Shown one piece after another: positions 47,426 through 59,824 of a DNA stretch of 64,000 nt (position 1 is its first letter; every line of letters starts with the position of its first letter). Below the pieces are notes generated by a model that worked only from the letters and a program-made list of their open reading frames with translations, was not told the origin of the DNA and did no database searches. The DNA lies in assembly GCA_013350335.1 (NCBI GenBank), contig CM023538.1, positions 53,054,769-53,118,768 of the forward strand. Reading direction: 5' to 3'. The position numbers and the translations under genes are program-made. The DNA comes from Chimonanthus salicifolius (taxonomy: Eukaryota; Streptophyta; Magnoliopsida; Laurales; Calycanthaceae).

Positions 47426-48722
47426 ACTTGGAATTTAAGAAGGTTTTGAGTTAGGGCGAACGGAAAAGAGGCTTTTGACTTCTGAGAAAGAGAAATGGGT
47501 TTCATCTGCAAGAAGGGTTGTGTCTTCTTTAGATTGCCCCCGTTCCCTCTCTTCCCCACCCCAATCCAACGGTAGCTGAAGCTCAATTTTGATGGGAGCT
47601 GTCAGAAGGAGGTAGGTAAAGCTGGTTATGGAGTTTCTATTCGGGATTTCTCAGGATTCTCTATCCTCTCCTTTGCTGGTCCTCTTCAGGCTTGCTCTTC
47701 TAATGAAGCTGAGCTACATGCCCTTTGCAGAGGTGTACAGGAGTTCAAAAAAATTGGTTCACAAGGTCGCGTTTCAGGGAGACTCTTAGGTGGTAATCAG
47801 CTGCGCCAGAGGCAGCCAGTGTCCTTGGAGGGTGCTGGATAAAGTTGAGAATATTAGAAAATCTGCAAGGTCCTGTAAGTTCATTCTGTCTCATGATCCT
47901 AGATCTGCTAATTCTGAGACAGATGAGCTAGCAAAGCAGGGGTCTTCTCTTTCTTGTGAAATTCTTTAGTTTTAGTCTGTTCGGTGGGTTCTTGTAAGTT
48001 TGGGTTTCTGTTGTTGGCTGTAAAGGTTGTCCTTTTTACTGCTGTCTTTTGCTGATGGTTGTATTCTTTCTTTCCTTTTTTAATAAATTGGTTGTCTTTC
48101 AAATAAATAAATAAAAAGGAATGTCATCCAGGGTGTAGATTTTGCACTTAAAGTACCTAATGAGGTTGGTGCACTACTTTGAAAGAATTGCAGATGCAAA
48201 CAACACCAATACCAACTAGAAGAACATTAAATTTCAAATTGAACAATTACAGCAGATTGTTCAAGTATTTATAAGAGCCAAAAGATAATTTAAAAAAAAA
48301 AAAGTCTTCAATAGTTCAATTTGTATAAAAAATAAAGCCCCTTAATAGACTGCATGTAACAAATACAAATTGCAAATGGAAAATCAGGAAAAGAAAAAAA
48401 ATCCAATGACCTTGAGAGCAAGTTCCCATTGATTATTTTGCATTGAATCATCCAATGCTTCTAAAACAGCTTTTGGCCACAGGCTCACTGATTTTGCAGA
48501 ATTCACCTTTCTCTCAATGCCTCTAACTGCAGCTTCAGTCCTTAGAATATGGGATAGATTTTTCTTTGACTCCTTTTGAAACCCCCCTGATGTCTCAACC
48601 TTCTTTTTAGCTGATTTCACAAGGAAAATTGGCATATTTCTTCTATCTGTGTGTTCAAAGAAGAACCATATTTCAGAAAGGAGAGAAGGTGAGTATAAGC
48701 TAGCCTTATATTCTGGGTCCAT
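44726..48722 (-). CDS. P-class pentatricopeptide repeat protein (At3g53170-like)
   Basis: Exon 1 is 48722-48411 (104 codons) and exon 2 is 45820-44726, ending TAG. The GT/AG junction joins ELALK to IFKLLRKQHWYDP in frame, giving 468 residues. Exon 2 holds ten successive 35-residue PPR motifs without E or DYW domains, for example VTYNSIIDGYGKAGM and TTFNILIKSYGKAGM. From memory, repeat order and the pre-repeat segment (SLWPKAVLEALDD, LRKQHWYDP) resemble Arabidopsis At3g53170. P-class proteins bind organelle RNA in chloroplasts or mitochondria. The ATG used lacks an obvious transit peptide, so the N-terminus is doubtful; the coding frame is open up to a TAG at 48766-48768. A possible distant 5' exon is at 57416-57388. 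The 2.6-kb intron contains an antisense L1 tail. Confidence 0.88.
47325..47421. repeat. Compound (TG)n(AG)n microsatellite
   Basis: A TG run switches directly to a long AG run inside the PPR intron, just upstream of the L1 tail. Confidence 0.95.
47575..48118 (+). mobile_element. LINE (L1) 3' end with RNase H domain, in the PPR intron
   Basis: Plus-strand sequence reads LKLNFDGSCQKEVGKAGYGV, then NEAELHALCRGVQEF. After a frame change it reads FQGDS and SETDELAKQGSSL, the four acidic landmarks of the RNase H domain at the end of plant L1 ORF2. A 3' UTR and an AAATAAATAAATAAAA tail follow. It is 5'-truncated, with frameshifts and stops, and antisense to the PPR gene. Confidence 0.85.
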
Positions 48723-49994
48723 GCTACTGTCATGGAATTCAACAGAGAAAACAACTGCTTCTTTCTAAACTTGATAGGAGACGGTTTAGACTCATGAATG
48801 GATATTTAGAGTAGTTGAAATGCTTGAGCTTTTGGATTTTATAAAAGGAGAGCTCCAGTTTCATAGCCACTAGATCATTGAACTAATTGATATTCCAAGA
48901 TACACCAATGCAATATATCGCGATCCACCCAAAATCGTGGTGGATGACAACTTGGATAAAAGTTTCTAATAAAATAAATTTACCAAAATATAAAAAATGC
49001 CTTACTATTGATGCTTAATTACTCGGGTGTCCTCCTATTGCAACACAAGGCAACTATCAATACCAACAAAAGATCTCACTGGAGGCATTCAAGATTTCAA
49101 ATATTTGTATCAATGGTCATATTGACCATAGTAGCCAACCCAAACACTAATAGACATTGAAAATATCAACCAATATGTGCCACAAGAATTTACAGGAAAT
49201 AACAGAAAAAAGTCATAATTTTTAAATATAAATATAAAAAAGAACTAATTTGTTACAATCATCAGCGTGCATTTACAACATATTGGACTCTAGTAACAAA
49301 ATGTAATCCTGTTTCAGACTAACCTGTTAGCTGCTTGGCTTTAGTAACTAATTTTGCATGGTTGATAAGATTTAGTGTTATAGAAAAGAATTTTGTGCCA
49401 TGATGCAAATGAATTGTGAGTCATAAGCAGAAAAGACATAACTAAAACATGAAATGTGTTAAAAAAAAATGCTTCATCTTTTGGAAACTAATTATTACTA
49501 ATTAAATAATGATGGACTAAAAAAGATTGATAAAAAATTGCAGTATAGCACCTCCCACATAACTTCATACCTCCACCTCATATATCACTACTCAGTGGGA
49601 TGGGAATAGAAGAGGCACATAGGGCAGGTTCCAGGCAATAAATGTGGATAACAGGGAAGAGAGAGACGTAAAAGCCATTGAAATAATGAAGGGATAAATC
49701 TTACTGTGAAAGGATGTGAAGCAGGAGCAGCCGAAATGGGTAATTTAATGTTTCTCTAGTTTGCCATGGTTCAGAGCCTCATACCACACAGGTGATGTCC
49801 TATGATCTCGTTCATTCAGGAAGTGGGCACCACTATAGAGATGCACTGTTCCAAGAATGTAAAATGTGGTCTAGAAACATAAACCAACATCTAAATTAGA
49901 AGGTGGGCACCATGGCCTGGATCTGAATATCCCATAAATATACATAGCACATTAAAATAAGGCCACAGCATCAAAACGTGCAGCATGGGCTTAT

Positions 49995-50225
49995 ACATTA
50001 AGGAGTTTCAGGATTTCTCCATCTCAGATATTTCTAGAGCTTGGAAGGAATGCATTGGCTTGATGTAGCCTTTTCTTCAATGGTTTGATTTTTGGTTCTT
50101 TCCTACTGTCTTTTGTTTTCCGCTTTTGGTCTGTGCTGTTTGGGTGTGAGGAGGCTTTTTCCTGTCCCTTTGAATCTCTTTCTTTTTAGTGCCCCATAAT
50201 GAAGTTCCATTTTAAAAAAAAAAAA
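49995..50225 (+). mobile_element. LINE (L1) 3' tail
   Basis: Encodes QDFSISDISRAWKECIGLM followed by a T/G-rich 3' UTR and a poly(A) run at about 50214-50224. It matches the copy at 50822-51110. 5'-truncated. Confidence 0.75.
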
Positions 50226-50821
50226 GGCCATATGACTTTGCAAAGTTCACTGCTGCAACCATAAAGCTTGCAGCTTTAAGCCAGATTACCATTTCAATAT
50301 ACACAAGTACGTACACTGCTCTGTTGACTTTTTTCCTTTACTCACACAAATGCAAAGGAACGATATGATCAGTTGATAGTCATCTTTTGTATTTCTCTGA
50401 TTGAGATGTAGTAATCCTATCAATAACTTGTTCTGCCATTGTTTTCCTTTTTAATGAATGCCTACACTGTCATAATGAAATTATCCTCATCACCATGAAA
50501 GGAAGGCCATCTAAACCATCGAATTGCTCCACAAACCCATGTCCGGGTTCTTTTTGGTTGAACTTAATAGATGTTGAAAGATGTCAATTTCATCTTTGGT
50601 ATCACTTAGACACGAGCCTTCTATTCTCCCTTAGTGAGGTTTTTTTTTGGGGGGGGAGAAGTTGTTCATTTCAGATTGTGTCACCTGAATTATTCTCAGT
50701 ATACTCTGAGTTTCCAATTGAATGAATCAAGTTCATTCCTTTGTTGATATTCAGTCCTAATTTTCTTTTTCAATAATGGTGATGAGAATGTCTTAAAAGA
50801 TAGATGATAGCTAAGGAGTCC

Positions 50822-51110
50822 TCTAGATTTTCAGTTTTGTGGCGTTTGACTCTATTTGCTACTATTGGATCGGCTTGGTATGGCCTTGAACAAAGAGTTG
50901 CAAGATGTTTCCATCTCCAAAATCTCTAAAGCCTGGAAGGAGTGGATCGGCTTGGTGCAGCCTTATGTTCTTGTGCAGTGGTGCTTTCCCTTATTGATTG
51001 TTGGGTTTATGGGGTTCTTGGGTTCCCTTTTCCGTGTTTGATTGTATCATTTTGTGCACATTCGGTGCCCTTTTATTTTTCAATGAAATTACCATCTCAA
51101 AAAAAAGATA
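50822..51110 (+). mobile_element. LINE (L1) 3' tail, second copy
   Basis: Encodes LQDVSISKISKAWKEWIGLV, the same segment as at 49995, then a similar 3' UTR ending CAATGAAATTACCATCTC and an A run. It is better preserved than the first copy. Confidence 0.75.
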
Positions 51111-52929
51111 GCACATTATGGTTTCTCTCTCTTATTTTAACGAAAATGGGTTTACTGCTTTACTGTTTTAAGTGAAGAACCATCAGCAACACAAAACTAA
51201 AAAGTTTGGACTTAGACATGAACTTCCTAAGATAATTCATAATTGGGATGACGTGTATACATCCATTACGAAACACTTTTTTCCCCTTCAACTTGAAGCA
51301 TTTGTGCTACCCATGGCTTGATCAGCAAAAAAAAGCATCATATAGGGGGAAGAAAAAGAGAAAGAAAAACTCAGACATGTACCATGATTGTCCATTGCCT
51401 ATTGGTTCCTATTAGTTATGTGAACTGTACATTCAGATTCCGCTACCCATATTGTAAGTGCAGGAGGTGTCAACTGCATTCTTGACTAGAGGTACTGTAA
51501 TGGGCTGGGTACAGTTCACTTGTGCCAACTGAACCTGTCCCATTTATTTGATGGGATCAAAAACCAGTTCATTGCCATACCAAGCACAAAGGAAAAAATA
51601 TTTGTATCAAGTTTGAACTTTGTCTTTAAAATAAAAATGTTCTTGCACTTGCATGCATGGTGTAGCCCATAAATTAGACATCCTTAAAAATATGACCCAA
51701 GCCCATCGGTTTAGGCATGCGATGCCTTGTCCTTGTAATGGGGTTAGCTTTTATAGGCCCCTCTTTCTATCATTTTTTTCTCTTTTTAAATAATGAAGTG
51801 TGGAATCAGCTGGCCAATGATGACAAGCAATGTGACTGAACTCAAGTTTTGATGTATGCACCATGTTGGGATACTACTTCTACTAGGGTGATCAGAAGCA
51901 ATAAAGATGATTTTTAAGAATATTCTACTCACTAGGTATTTTCATTGTCACAATTCAAAAACTCGTCTAGCAAGAGTTATCTTTTTTGTACTTTTGCTTT
52001 AATTAGAAGCTCCATTGTTGGTTTGTTTAGGACCATAGATTTGATGCTATGCTTAAACTAGGGTTTCTTTGTAATTGTTATACAATTATAAATAGATGGA
52101 TGTAAACCATCAGAATTTGACCCTTTTTTTTATATAATAAACTATTGAGATTTAGTATTCAGTGTGATCTTCTCTTTGTGGGGTGTGAAGCCCATCAATT
52201 GGATTGTTGTTGTCAGTCTAGCTGGTGCAATGCAGTCATAAACCTTGAAACTTCATGTAGGTTGCAAGCTTTGCAGACCAAGGACAGTGGAGATTGATGG
52301 CTTTTGCTTCTACCACATTAAGATATGATTCCTCCCTCGGTTGACAGACCATACATTGATTTAAAATCTTGTTTCATACAAAGTATCTAAACCTATGCAC
52401 TTAAATCAGGGACAGGAATTTTTATTTGATACGCCATTCATCCAAAAGAGGGACTTTCTGTTTTTTCGTGACAAGTTGCAAAAGAAAATTGTTTGGGTCT
52501 TCTATGACAAATTGAGTTGGGCCCAGACAACTCGATGCTTTGGATCTAGTCAGTTCTAAATTCTGCATTTTCACAGGAATCACATTCAATGTTACCCACT
52601 GAAGAAAATGTTGTCACGGAATAAATAATTGATTTTGCAGTATATTTATACACACTGAAAGGTCAAAAAAAAATTGCACTATAGAAAGCTTTGGGGAAAA
52701 AGAAGATGGATGATCATGTGCTATGATAGACTTGTGATATCATTTCCAATTTCAAGTGATGAATAGCTCAGACATCGGTAACAAACTCCTCTATAAATTT
52801 TATGAGAGCCAAAAGATGTCGTGCTTTATGCTGCATTACCTCACCCAATATTCAACAAGATCATAAGGGGTACATGGAAATGAGAACTTACCTTTGTCTG
52901 ATAAACCATGATACAAATTTTGACAATAA
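51111..52929. other. Upstream of the PPR gene, nothing recognised
   Basis: Low-complexity AT-rich sequence. The stretch near 51700-51790 resembles an L1 3' UTR but lacks coding similarity. Confidence 0.4.
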
Positions 52930-53575
52930 ATGAGCATTATTTCTATAGATTATTAGAAGTAGTTATTTGCACTATGTTGAATAAGAAAACTAATCAAAGT
53001 TTTCAAAAAAGTGATAATAAAAACTTCAGCTAGACAATTTTCATAAAAGGAAAATGTTATTTCTATAAACTTTGACTAGACAATTTTCGGAAAAACATAT
53101 CCAAATAGAAATTTTAGAAGAACTCATCAATAGCAACCTAAACAGCCTTCAGTATTTAGGAGAGAGCCTTTCCAATGGTAAAATCCATTTAGTATTCTAC
53201 CTTTCAAAAAAAAAATCCATTTAGTATTCTCTTTCTTTTTTCCGAGAGATACCATCAGTACTGATTTCCTACAATACGGTGAAAATTTGCATTATTTTTA
53301 TAGACCATTAAAAGTAGTTATTTGCACTTTATTAAGGAAGAAATTGATCAAAGTTTTGAAAAAAAAAAGTGATAGAAAACTTCTGCTAGACAATTTTCAG
53401 AAAATTAAATCCAAACAGTATATAATTTTTCTTAAAAAAAGGGGGGGCTTTTCCATGGTAAAATCTATTCAGCCTCTCTCTCTCTCTCTCAATGGTAACA
53501 GAATTTACTGATGACTTTGTTTTCGAGAGATACCATTCAGTACTAGTTTCCTACAATACAGGGAAATACAAGAAC
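52930..53575. repeat. Tandem duplication, about 345-bp unit
   Basis: Two diverged copies (about 52930-53280 and 53281-53575) share GTAGTTATTTGCACT, GCTAGACAATTTTCA, TTTTCCATGGTAAAATC and GAGAGATACCAT. The second copy contains a CT microsatellite. No gene is apparent. Confidence 0.7.
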
Positions 53576-54099
53576 ATCACTTCACCCAAAAATGCTTGAG
53601 CCACAGAAACCCAAGGATTCATGAAGCTGTTAGAAAAGAGAAAATTGTATTCATTAAAGAGTATTATTACACAACTATATATAGCCTTAGCCGACCCTAG
53701 GGCTATTACACTTCTAATCTAAACAGATCTCTTAATAGAGATAAAATCAAACTAAAATCCTAATTACATTATAATTAGGATAATCTAAATATATTTCAAC
53801 ATGCCCCGCAAGCTGAAGCGTGGATGAACGTGAAGCTTGGAACGTGAAGAAACGGCAGGCGAACTGCAAAAGTGGCAAACTGACTAGTTGCAAATATGTG
53901 TTTATGTGGCATCGTTGATTAGCTGCAAAAGGCAGGCGGTGAACACCAATGGAGACCTAAAATAGAGAAAGTGGCTCGGACAACGGCGGTGGCCGTAAGA
54001 CAGTTGTCCGGCAAACAATGATCGCAATATGCGATAAATGCAGACGATGAATGGCCTGAAAAATAAGGGGCTGAAGCCATTACATCGATCAATCAGATC

Positions 54100-54385
54100 G
54101 GAAAGGCCAGCGAACAATAGTTGTAGCCATAAAGGCCAGCAAATGCGGGCTGAAGCCATGAAAGGCCAGCAAATGAGGCTGAAGCCTTAAAAGGCCAGCA
54201 AATGGGGCTGTAACCATGAAAGGCCAGCAAATGAGGGTTGAAATCTTAAAAGGCCAGCAAATGGGGCTGTAACCATGAAAGGCCAGCAAATGAGGCTGTA
54301 ACCATAAAAGGCCAGCAAATGAAGCTGTAACCTTGGAAAGGCCAGCAAATGAGTGTTGTAGCCATGAAAGGCCAGCAAATGTTGG
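54100..54385. repeat. 30-bp minisatellite inside LTR element 2
   Basis: About ten units with the core AAAGGCCAGCAAATG, collinear with the array at 20251-20624 but with a different unit order and number. Both arrays end at the same point, AAATGTTGGGGACGAATCAG. Confidence 0.9.
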
Positions 54386-56506
54386 GGACGAATCAGAGTC
54401 CTCCAAATAAATAAGTGGATGAATTCCACAACAAATGGACATGCCGTCTCATAAGATGTGCTCGAATGAAGATCAAGTTGTGTCCCTTCTTCAGTAGCAA
54501 AATAAGAGGAGAAGGGCAATTTGTGTCCCTTTCTTCAGCTCTCTCCCTTTCTTCTTAACACAGATCGCACGGATGATGGTGAGAAGAAACATCAGAAAAC
54601 ATGAGAGAACGTGGTTGCATACACGAGCGCCGGTAGGAACTGTGTGCAAACAACAATTTGCAAAACTTTGAAGTCTCAGATTTGATCTGAGAACAAAATC
54701 TCTAGTATCTGGTAGAGTGGTGCAAGTGCCCCGTGCCCAGTTGTCTCAAGAACTTCTTCAAGATGGACCGGCGGTTGAACAGTGAAGCACCAAAGGATGG
54801 TGCAGACGGTGAAGGTGTAAGTATGCAGCAACAAAGGTGGCAGACGTAGCAACAATGGTAGATGCGAAGCCAGCAGCAAGACCTGAGAGCTAAAACCCAG
54901 ACCTCAGAACCAGATAACAATCTGGAAGAGACTGTCTGAGATCTGTGGGTCGACCGGCGCACACTAATCCAGAAAGTAGATCTGCTGTGAACAGAGTAGC
55001 AGAGTATCGTCGGACGAGAGAACTGCAGCAGTGGAAGAGGGGTCGGATCTCTGAGCAGAGCAAACTCTCCACCTCTTGGTGATCGGCGGAGCAGCAAGAA
55101 TAGATCTGATCTGCAAACAGATTGGAAGAGAAGAACAATGGACTGCAGCACGACTCATGAGTTGAAACAAAGCCAGATCTGGGCACGTCCAGCTTGATTC
55201 TATCACGTTGGTGAGGCTGCTGATCCTGGCGGCAGCACGTCCAGCTTTTATCGCCTCCACAAACCGGCTGCAGACAACAGGCTGGGAACAAACAACAGAT
55301 GCAGCAGATCTGGAGGAAAGCGTCAGACATCCGACGAGCACTGCTGAAAAACTGCAGATGTAGTGGCTGAAAAAATGCAGAGACACAGCCACAAAACAGG
55401 TCTGAGAACTGATCCGATCGGACAAACACACCAAACCACACAAACTGGAAACACATCAAACAGCCCAAACTGTGCAAGTAAGAACAGATCTGATGCAGAT
55501 CTTGATTGACGATTGCAGGTGGGCAGAAACTTTGGCTTGCACTCTTTTCGATTGAAGAAGTTCTGGATGAGGACGGAACAATGAAAGCAGTGAGTGAGTG
55601 GATGAGGACCGGCGAAGTAACAAGGGGAGGGTTGATGGAGTTCTCAGCCAGAAACTGCAACGTGTTGCAGAAATAAGCACCAAACGTCGGATCTGAACTC
55701 CACAGGAAGATGCAATGACAGTCGACTGGCTGATCTGATTAGTTCAGATCTGAGAGCAGAGGAGGTCATCGCTTGGTGTGAAGAGACTGCAAATCTGAGG
55801 CAGATCTGAAAGGGCTGCTGAAGCCAGAGGTGGTGGAAGTCTCCACAGATCCGCATGTTCTGAGAGCAGAGAGCAGAGAACCTCAACTGGTAGAGAGACG
55901 TCGCAGATAACTGAGCGGTGAACAGCAATCATAGAGAGGATGCAGCGGTGACGGTAAATCTTTGCTTTGACAGTGGAAGGGGACGCTTTCTCGTTATCAG
56001 AATCGGAAGAGGATGAAGAATCGTGAAGCTTCTCCACAATCTGATCCAGCAACGAGGCAACAACAAAGAACAGAGCACTGCAGTGATTGGCTGCAGATCT
56101 GCTAATGGCGAGAACGCCGGAGCGAAACAAAGGCGGCGAGAGAGGCTGATCTGGTAAACGCCAAATCTCTCAGCAAAAACGCCCAAATCTGGGCTGGTTA
56201 AAGGATCTGAAAGGGCAGAGCTCCAATGGCGGAAGCAGGGATTGACCTTTGTGGCCAGAGGACAGCCGTAGCGTCGGATCTGTTTGCTGCAAGTAGATCT
56301 GAGGTTGACCAGATCTTGACAATCCAACCAGTGATCGGGGCTTGGTGTGCACGGTGGACTTCCACCGTTGTTTCAGCAAGACGGTGGCGAGCAGAGTGCA
56401 AGAGAAAGAAACACAAAATAAGATGGTTGCAGCAGAAAAAGAGAGGCAGCAACGGCAAAGCCCGATCTGGGCGATTGTCTAAGATGAACCCTCGAGATGT
56501 CCCTCC

Positions 56507-56539
56507 CTCCCTCTGCCGATGTATCTCTGACAGAGGGAG
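56507..56539 (-). other. Leader hairpin of LTR element 2
   Basis: CTCCCTCTG (56507-56515) pairs with CAGAGGGAG (56531-56539) across a 15-nt loop, about 47 nt inside the primer-binding site. This is the same position as in the sister element. Confidence 0.65.
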
Positions 56540-56773
56540 AGAAGAAGCGTGATTATTGAGCCTCACTCAATAGGAATGAATTCTGGCTCTGAGGCCATGT
56601 TAGAAAAGAGAAAATTGTATTCATTAAAGAGTATTACACAACTATATATAGCTTTAGCCGACCCTAGGGCTATTACACTTCTAATCTAAATATATCTCTT
56701 AATAGAGATAAAATCAAACTAGAATCCTAATTACATTATAATTAGGATAATCTAAATATATTTCAAAAGAAGC

Positions 56774-58990
56774 AACACCATTAACCAACGAATTTAATCA
56801 CTTTCATTTCCCAAGGGAATTCCAACTTCTAGTTGCTTTTCGAATTATACAAAATGAAATTTGGGCATTTGATACTTCAATTCCAAAAAATCTAGGTCCT
56901 CAAATGACTCATAAAAGACAGGAGTTCAGCTAAATTCCACTTGAGTGCTCACTTGGAGTGTTAAATTGCGGAATTCCAGAAGCAATTCCACACCATACCA
57001 AATAAACAAATAAAGAAAATGTAGCATGAAGAATTTTCAGAAACTCCAGAACTGGTTCATTTTAGAATTTCTGGAACTTAAAAATCCAGCGACAAATCAT
57101 ATCCTACGGTGAATGATCAGAATGGGAATTGCAGTGCTATTCAACAATGATGCCAGCATCTTATCAGAATCCTATTTTGAATTTCTTTGTAATCTCTACT
57201 CCCAGAAACAAGGGACTAGAAAACAAGAATTGGGAAACAGAAGTTGGCAAATGACAAAAGCATGACTAAGAGCAGCATACCATAATGGAAGTGAGAACGT
57301 TTTACAGGAAGAAGAAGAGCGCCTCCATACCGCCAGTGAGCATCGGCCATTTCCAAACACGAGAGAGAAAGAAAGGTCAGGGATTACCTGAGGAAGGTAA
57401 TTATCTCAGCCGCCATTGTAGGGATATTATATGTTGGCAAATATTTTGAAATATGTTCAGATTATCGTATTCTGGTCAAATATTATAAAAAGTAATATAA
57501 AATATATAAATGTATATACTAAATAAACATTAATGAGAGTCCAAAAATGTAATTTAATTAATTTGAACTTTTAGAAATATATTAGAGGTTTCAAGTTTGA
57601 CTCTTAAAAATAGTAGATGACTCGACATATTCATAACATTAGTCTCACCATATATCCATATTATTTAAAAATAAATATTTATTAAAAATATTTTTAATAA
57701 TTATTAAAAAAATATTGGATAGTCAGTAAAAATTTAAGAATGAAATTCAAAACTTTAAAAAGAAATTGATACTACGAGCTAAAATGATTTATAATTTCTT
57801 CTGTCACCTAAATATGCATAACCTACATCCCAGCCCATCCACCAAAAGTCATTCAAATTTATTAAAATTTGGGGCAAGTGGAAATGCACATTTAACTAAC
57901 TCCAAAATTTGACATGGTTACTGATTTGTTTGAGCGAATTCAATCAAAATATGATAAATGTATATTTTCGTATTATAGAAAAATAGATTTACAATGAATT
58001 TTTACTAAACTTAGACCAACTCACTGTATGCATGGCTAAGTCCAACCTACCTCAACAAGCTCGACACAAGTAAAGGCATTAGGCAAAAATTCTAAATAAG
58101 TCCTTCTTAATATTTAACATTATTATAAGTAACATTTAATTAAAATTTTAATGATATATAATAAAAAGAGTTTATCTAATATTATTTTTCTTACTTTTTA
58201 AGATGCAAAATTATTAATTAAATTTTTGTATTTAAGTTTTGCTAAAATCAAATTTATTTCTGTTTTAAAATTTCAATTCTTACAATCCATAAGTTTAAAG
58301 TTCATGAGAACAAAGGAAAGAGAACAATAACATATTAAGATAAAAATCTAGACATAAAGTAAGATAAATGGTTAAATAAATGAAAAGTTTAAGTCTGTTT
58401 CAACAATGTGACATTTTTTAATCCAAACAACAACTTGAATAGTTACATCAGTGTTCATAAATTGTTCAGTTCCATATTATCCAATATTAAATTGCATCGG
58501 TTATGGGTTATCTCAGAAAGTTGAAATTAGTTTATACATGCTGAATTTTTATACAATATAAGAGACTGGAAGGATAAGTTTCGGATAAAAAATTGAGCCT
58601 TGCCTTTTTTGGTTTAGGGGTCTGGCTTCCTCGATCAATCCCAATTGCCCAACTTCCCACTCAACCTACCATACCACCTCCTTTGTTTCCTTCCTTTTCT
58701 CTTTTCTTCTTTTCATTGCCTCTCCTTCTCTTCTTTTTTTTTTTTTTCCCGTTTTTTTCATTGGCCGTTGACTCCATTTGGCCAGGCAAAAACCAACGTC
58801 CTCTTTACCCATTTACCTATTTAACCCGTTAATTAATCCCAATAAATCTCATTTATTTCCAATTCTTTTTCCATTTGATCAAGTTACCCGTCCATTCAAA
58901 CTGATCCTTTCCGTTCTGCGTCATATACGCATATCATTGGTTTCTACTGCTGGTCAATGCAACAGTGTAAGAGACAAGAAGATTCTAAGC
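56774..58990. other. Intergenic
   Basis: Apart from the possible small exon at 57416-57388, no gene was recognised. A pyrimidine-rich patch lies at 58680-58760. Confidence 0.45.
57388..57416 (-). other. Possible small first exon (MAAEIITFL)
   Basis: On the minus strand an ATG opens nine codons (MAAEIITFL) and two bases, followed by a good donor AG|GTAATC. A candidate acceptor TTTAG is at 48765-48769. Joining them gives an open stretch (RKKQLFSLLNSMTVA) in a frame different from the PPR frame. It is either a real 5' exon whose link to the PPR frame is hidden or broken, or chance. Confidence 0.25.
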
Positions 58991-59079
58991 TACAACAAAA
59001 TGCATGGCGATATGGATAAAGCTCACATACTCTATGTAGCTAATAATGTAGAAAAAGCGCTATAATATATCACACACTG

Positions 59080-59260
59080 GAGAAGTGTTAACTGGCCACT
59101 AGAGTTTGCTGAAGATATACCACTACAGTCACAATCCATGGATTGTGGAGTCTTCACGATTTTACAAGCAGAACATATATCTCGTTGATCAACATAATTC
59201 AATTTTTTCGAGGCTGATATGTGATATTTCAAAAGGAAACTGGCATTCGAGTTAATCCAA
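59080..59260 (+). pseudogene. Ulp1-type (C48) cysteine protease C-terminal remnant
   Basis: Reads WPLEFAEDIPLQSQSMDCGV followed by FTILQAEHISR and a stop. The Gln and DCG (59141-59149) match the oxyanion Gln and catalytic Cys region of Ulp1/SENP proteases. Further on, with a frame change, comes YFKRKLAFEL, like the usual family end. Upstream His and Asp parts are not recognisable. Such domains are often carried by plant MULE and CACTA transposons, so this may be transposon-derived. Confidence 0.6.
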
Positions 59261-59824
59261 AAACAGATACATTCACAATAAATATTGATCTTCTTATTGT
59301 ATTCTTTTTTTTCATTTTTTCAAAGAGTAGAGATCTTCCTACGGGCATTTTGTGTAACCCAACACAACTTTTACTATATTGCTCATTTTGTCCTTCGAAT
59401 CAGCTCGCCGAAACCTTCAAATCACTTAGAGCGAAGGGTTCGACGAGATGATTCAAAAAGTAAAATGGACAATACAGTAAAACCTGTTTCGAGTTAAACA
59501 AAATGTCCGTATGAGAATCGCTGGCGTTTCCAAATTGTATTCATTTATTGTGTCAAATACATTTCTTAGAATATTGTTTCAATATATTCTGACTTTGGTA
59601 GAGATAACTTGGTTGGAAACACCTTGCCATTGATGTAAAGTGTCAACAGTCTCTACAGGGGCGTGATAGTTACCGTATCCCCCTAAACCCTGCATCACCA
59701 CTCTCTGCAAAGTTCCATATGAACCATACCTTATTTTTATTTGAAAGATGATGTGTCTATTCCTCCTGGAAAAAAGAACAAATAATACATCACAGAAACC
59801 AACAAGAAACAGAGTACCCTCTCA

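Larger units (their letters stand above)
53628..56768 (-). mobile_element. Non-autonomous LTR retrotransposon 2, sister of the element at 19721
   Basis: LTRs at 53628-53801 and 56598-56768 differ by about five substitutions and one 3-bp indel, and GAAGC flanks the element (53623-53627 and 56769-56773). The outer terminus of the right LTR has lost the normal dinucleotide (CAAAA in place of CAACA on the plus strand). The minus-strand primer site is TGGCCTCAGAGC (56586-56597) and the polypurine tract is GCTTGCGGGGCA. No retroviral-type protein is encoded. It shares with element 1 the polypurine-proximal sequence, the minisatellite and the leader hairpin, but the middle has diverged strongly. Confidence 0.9.

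Noticed and set aside
54890..55660. 256-codon protein inside LTR element 2
   Set aside because: No similarity to gag, pol or env. The sister element has no matching frame, so it is probably a chance open stretch.
58593..58832. Membrane protein with long Phe/Leu run
   Set aside because: It is a translation of a pyrimidine-rich tract; composition alone explains the hydrophobicity.
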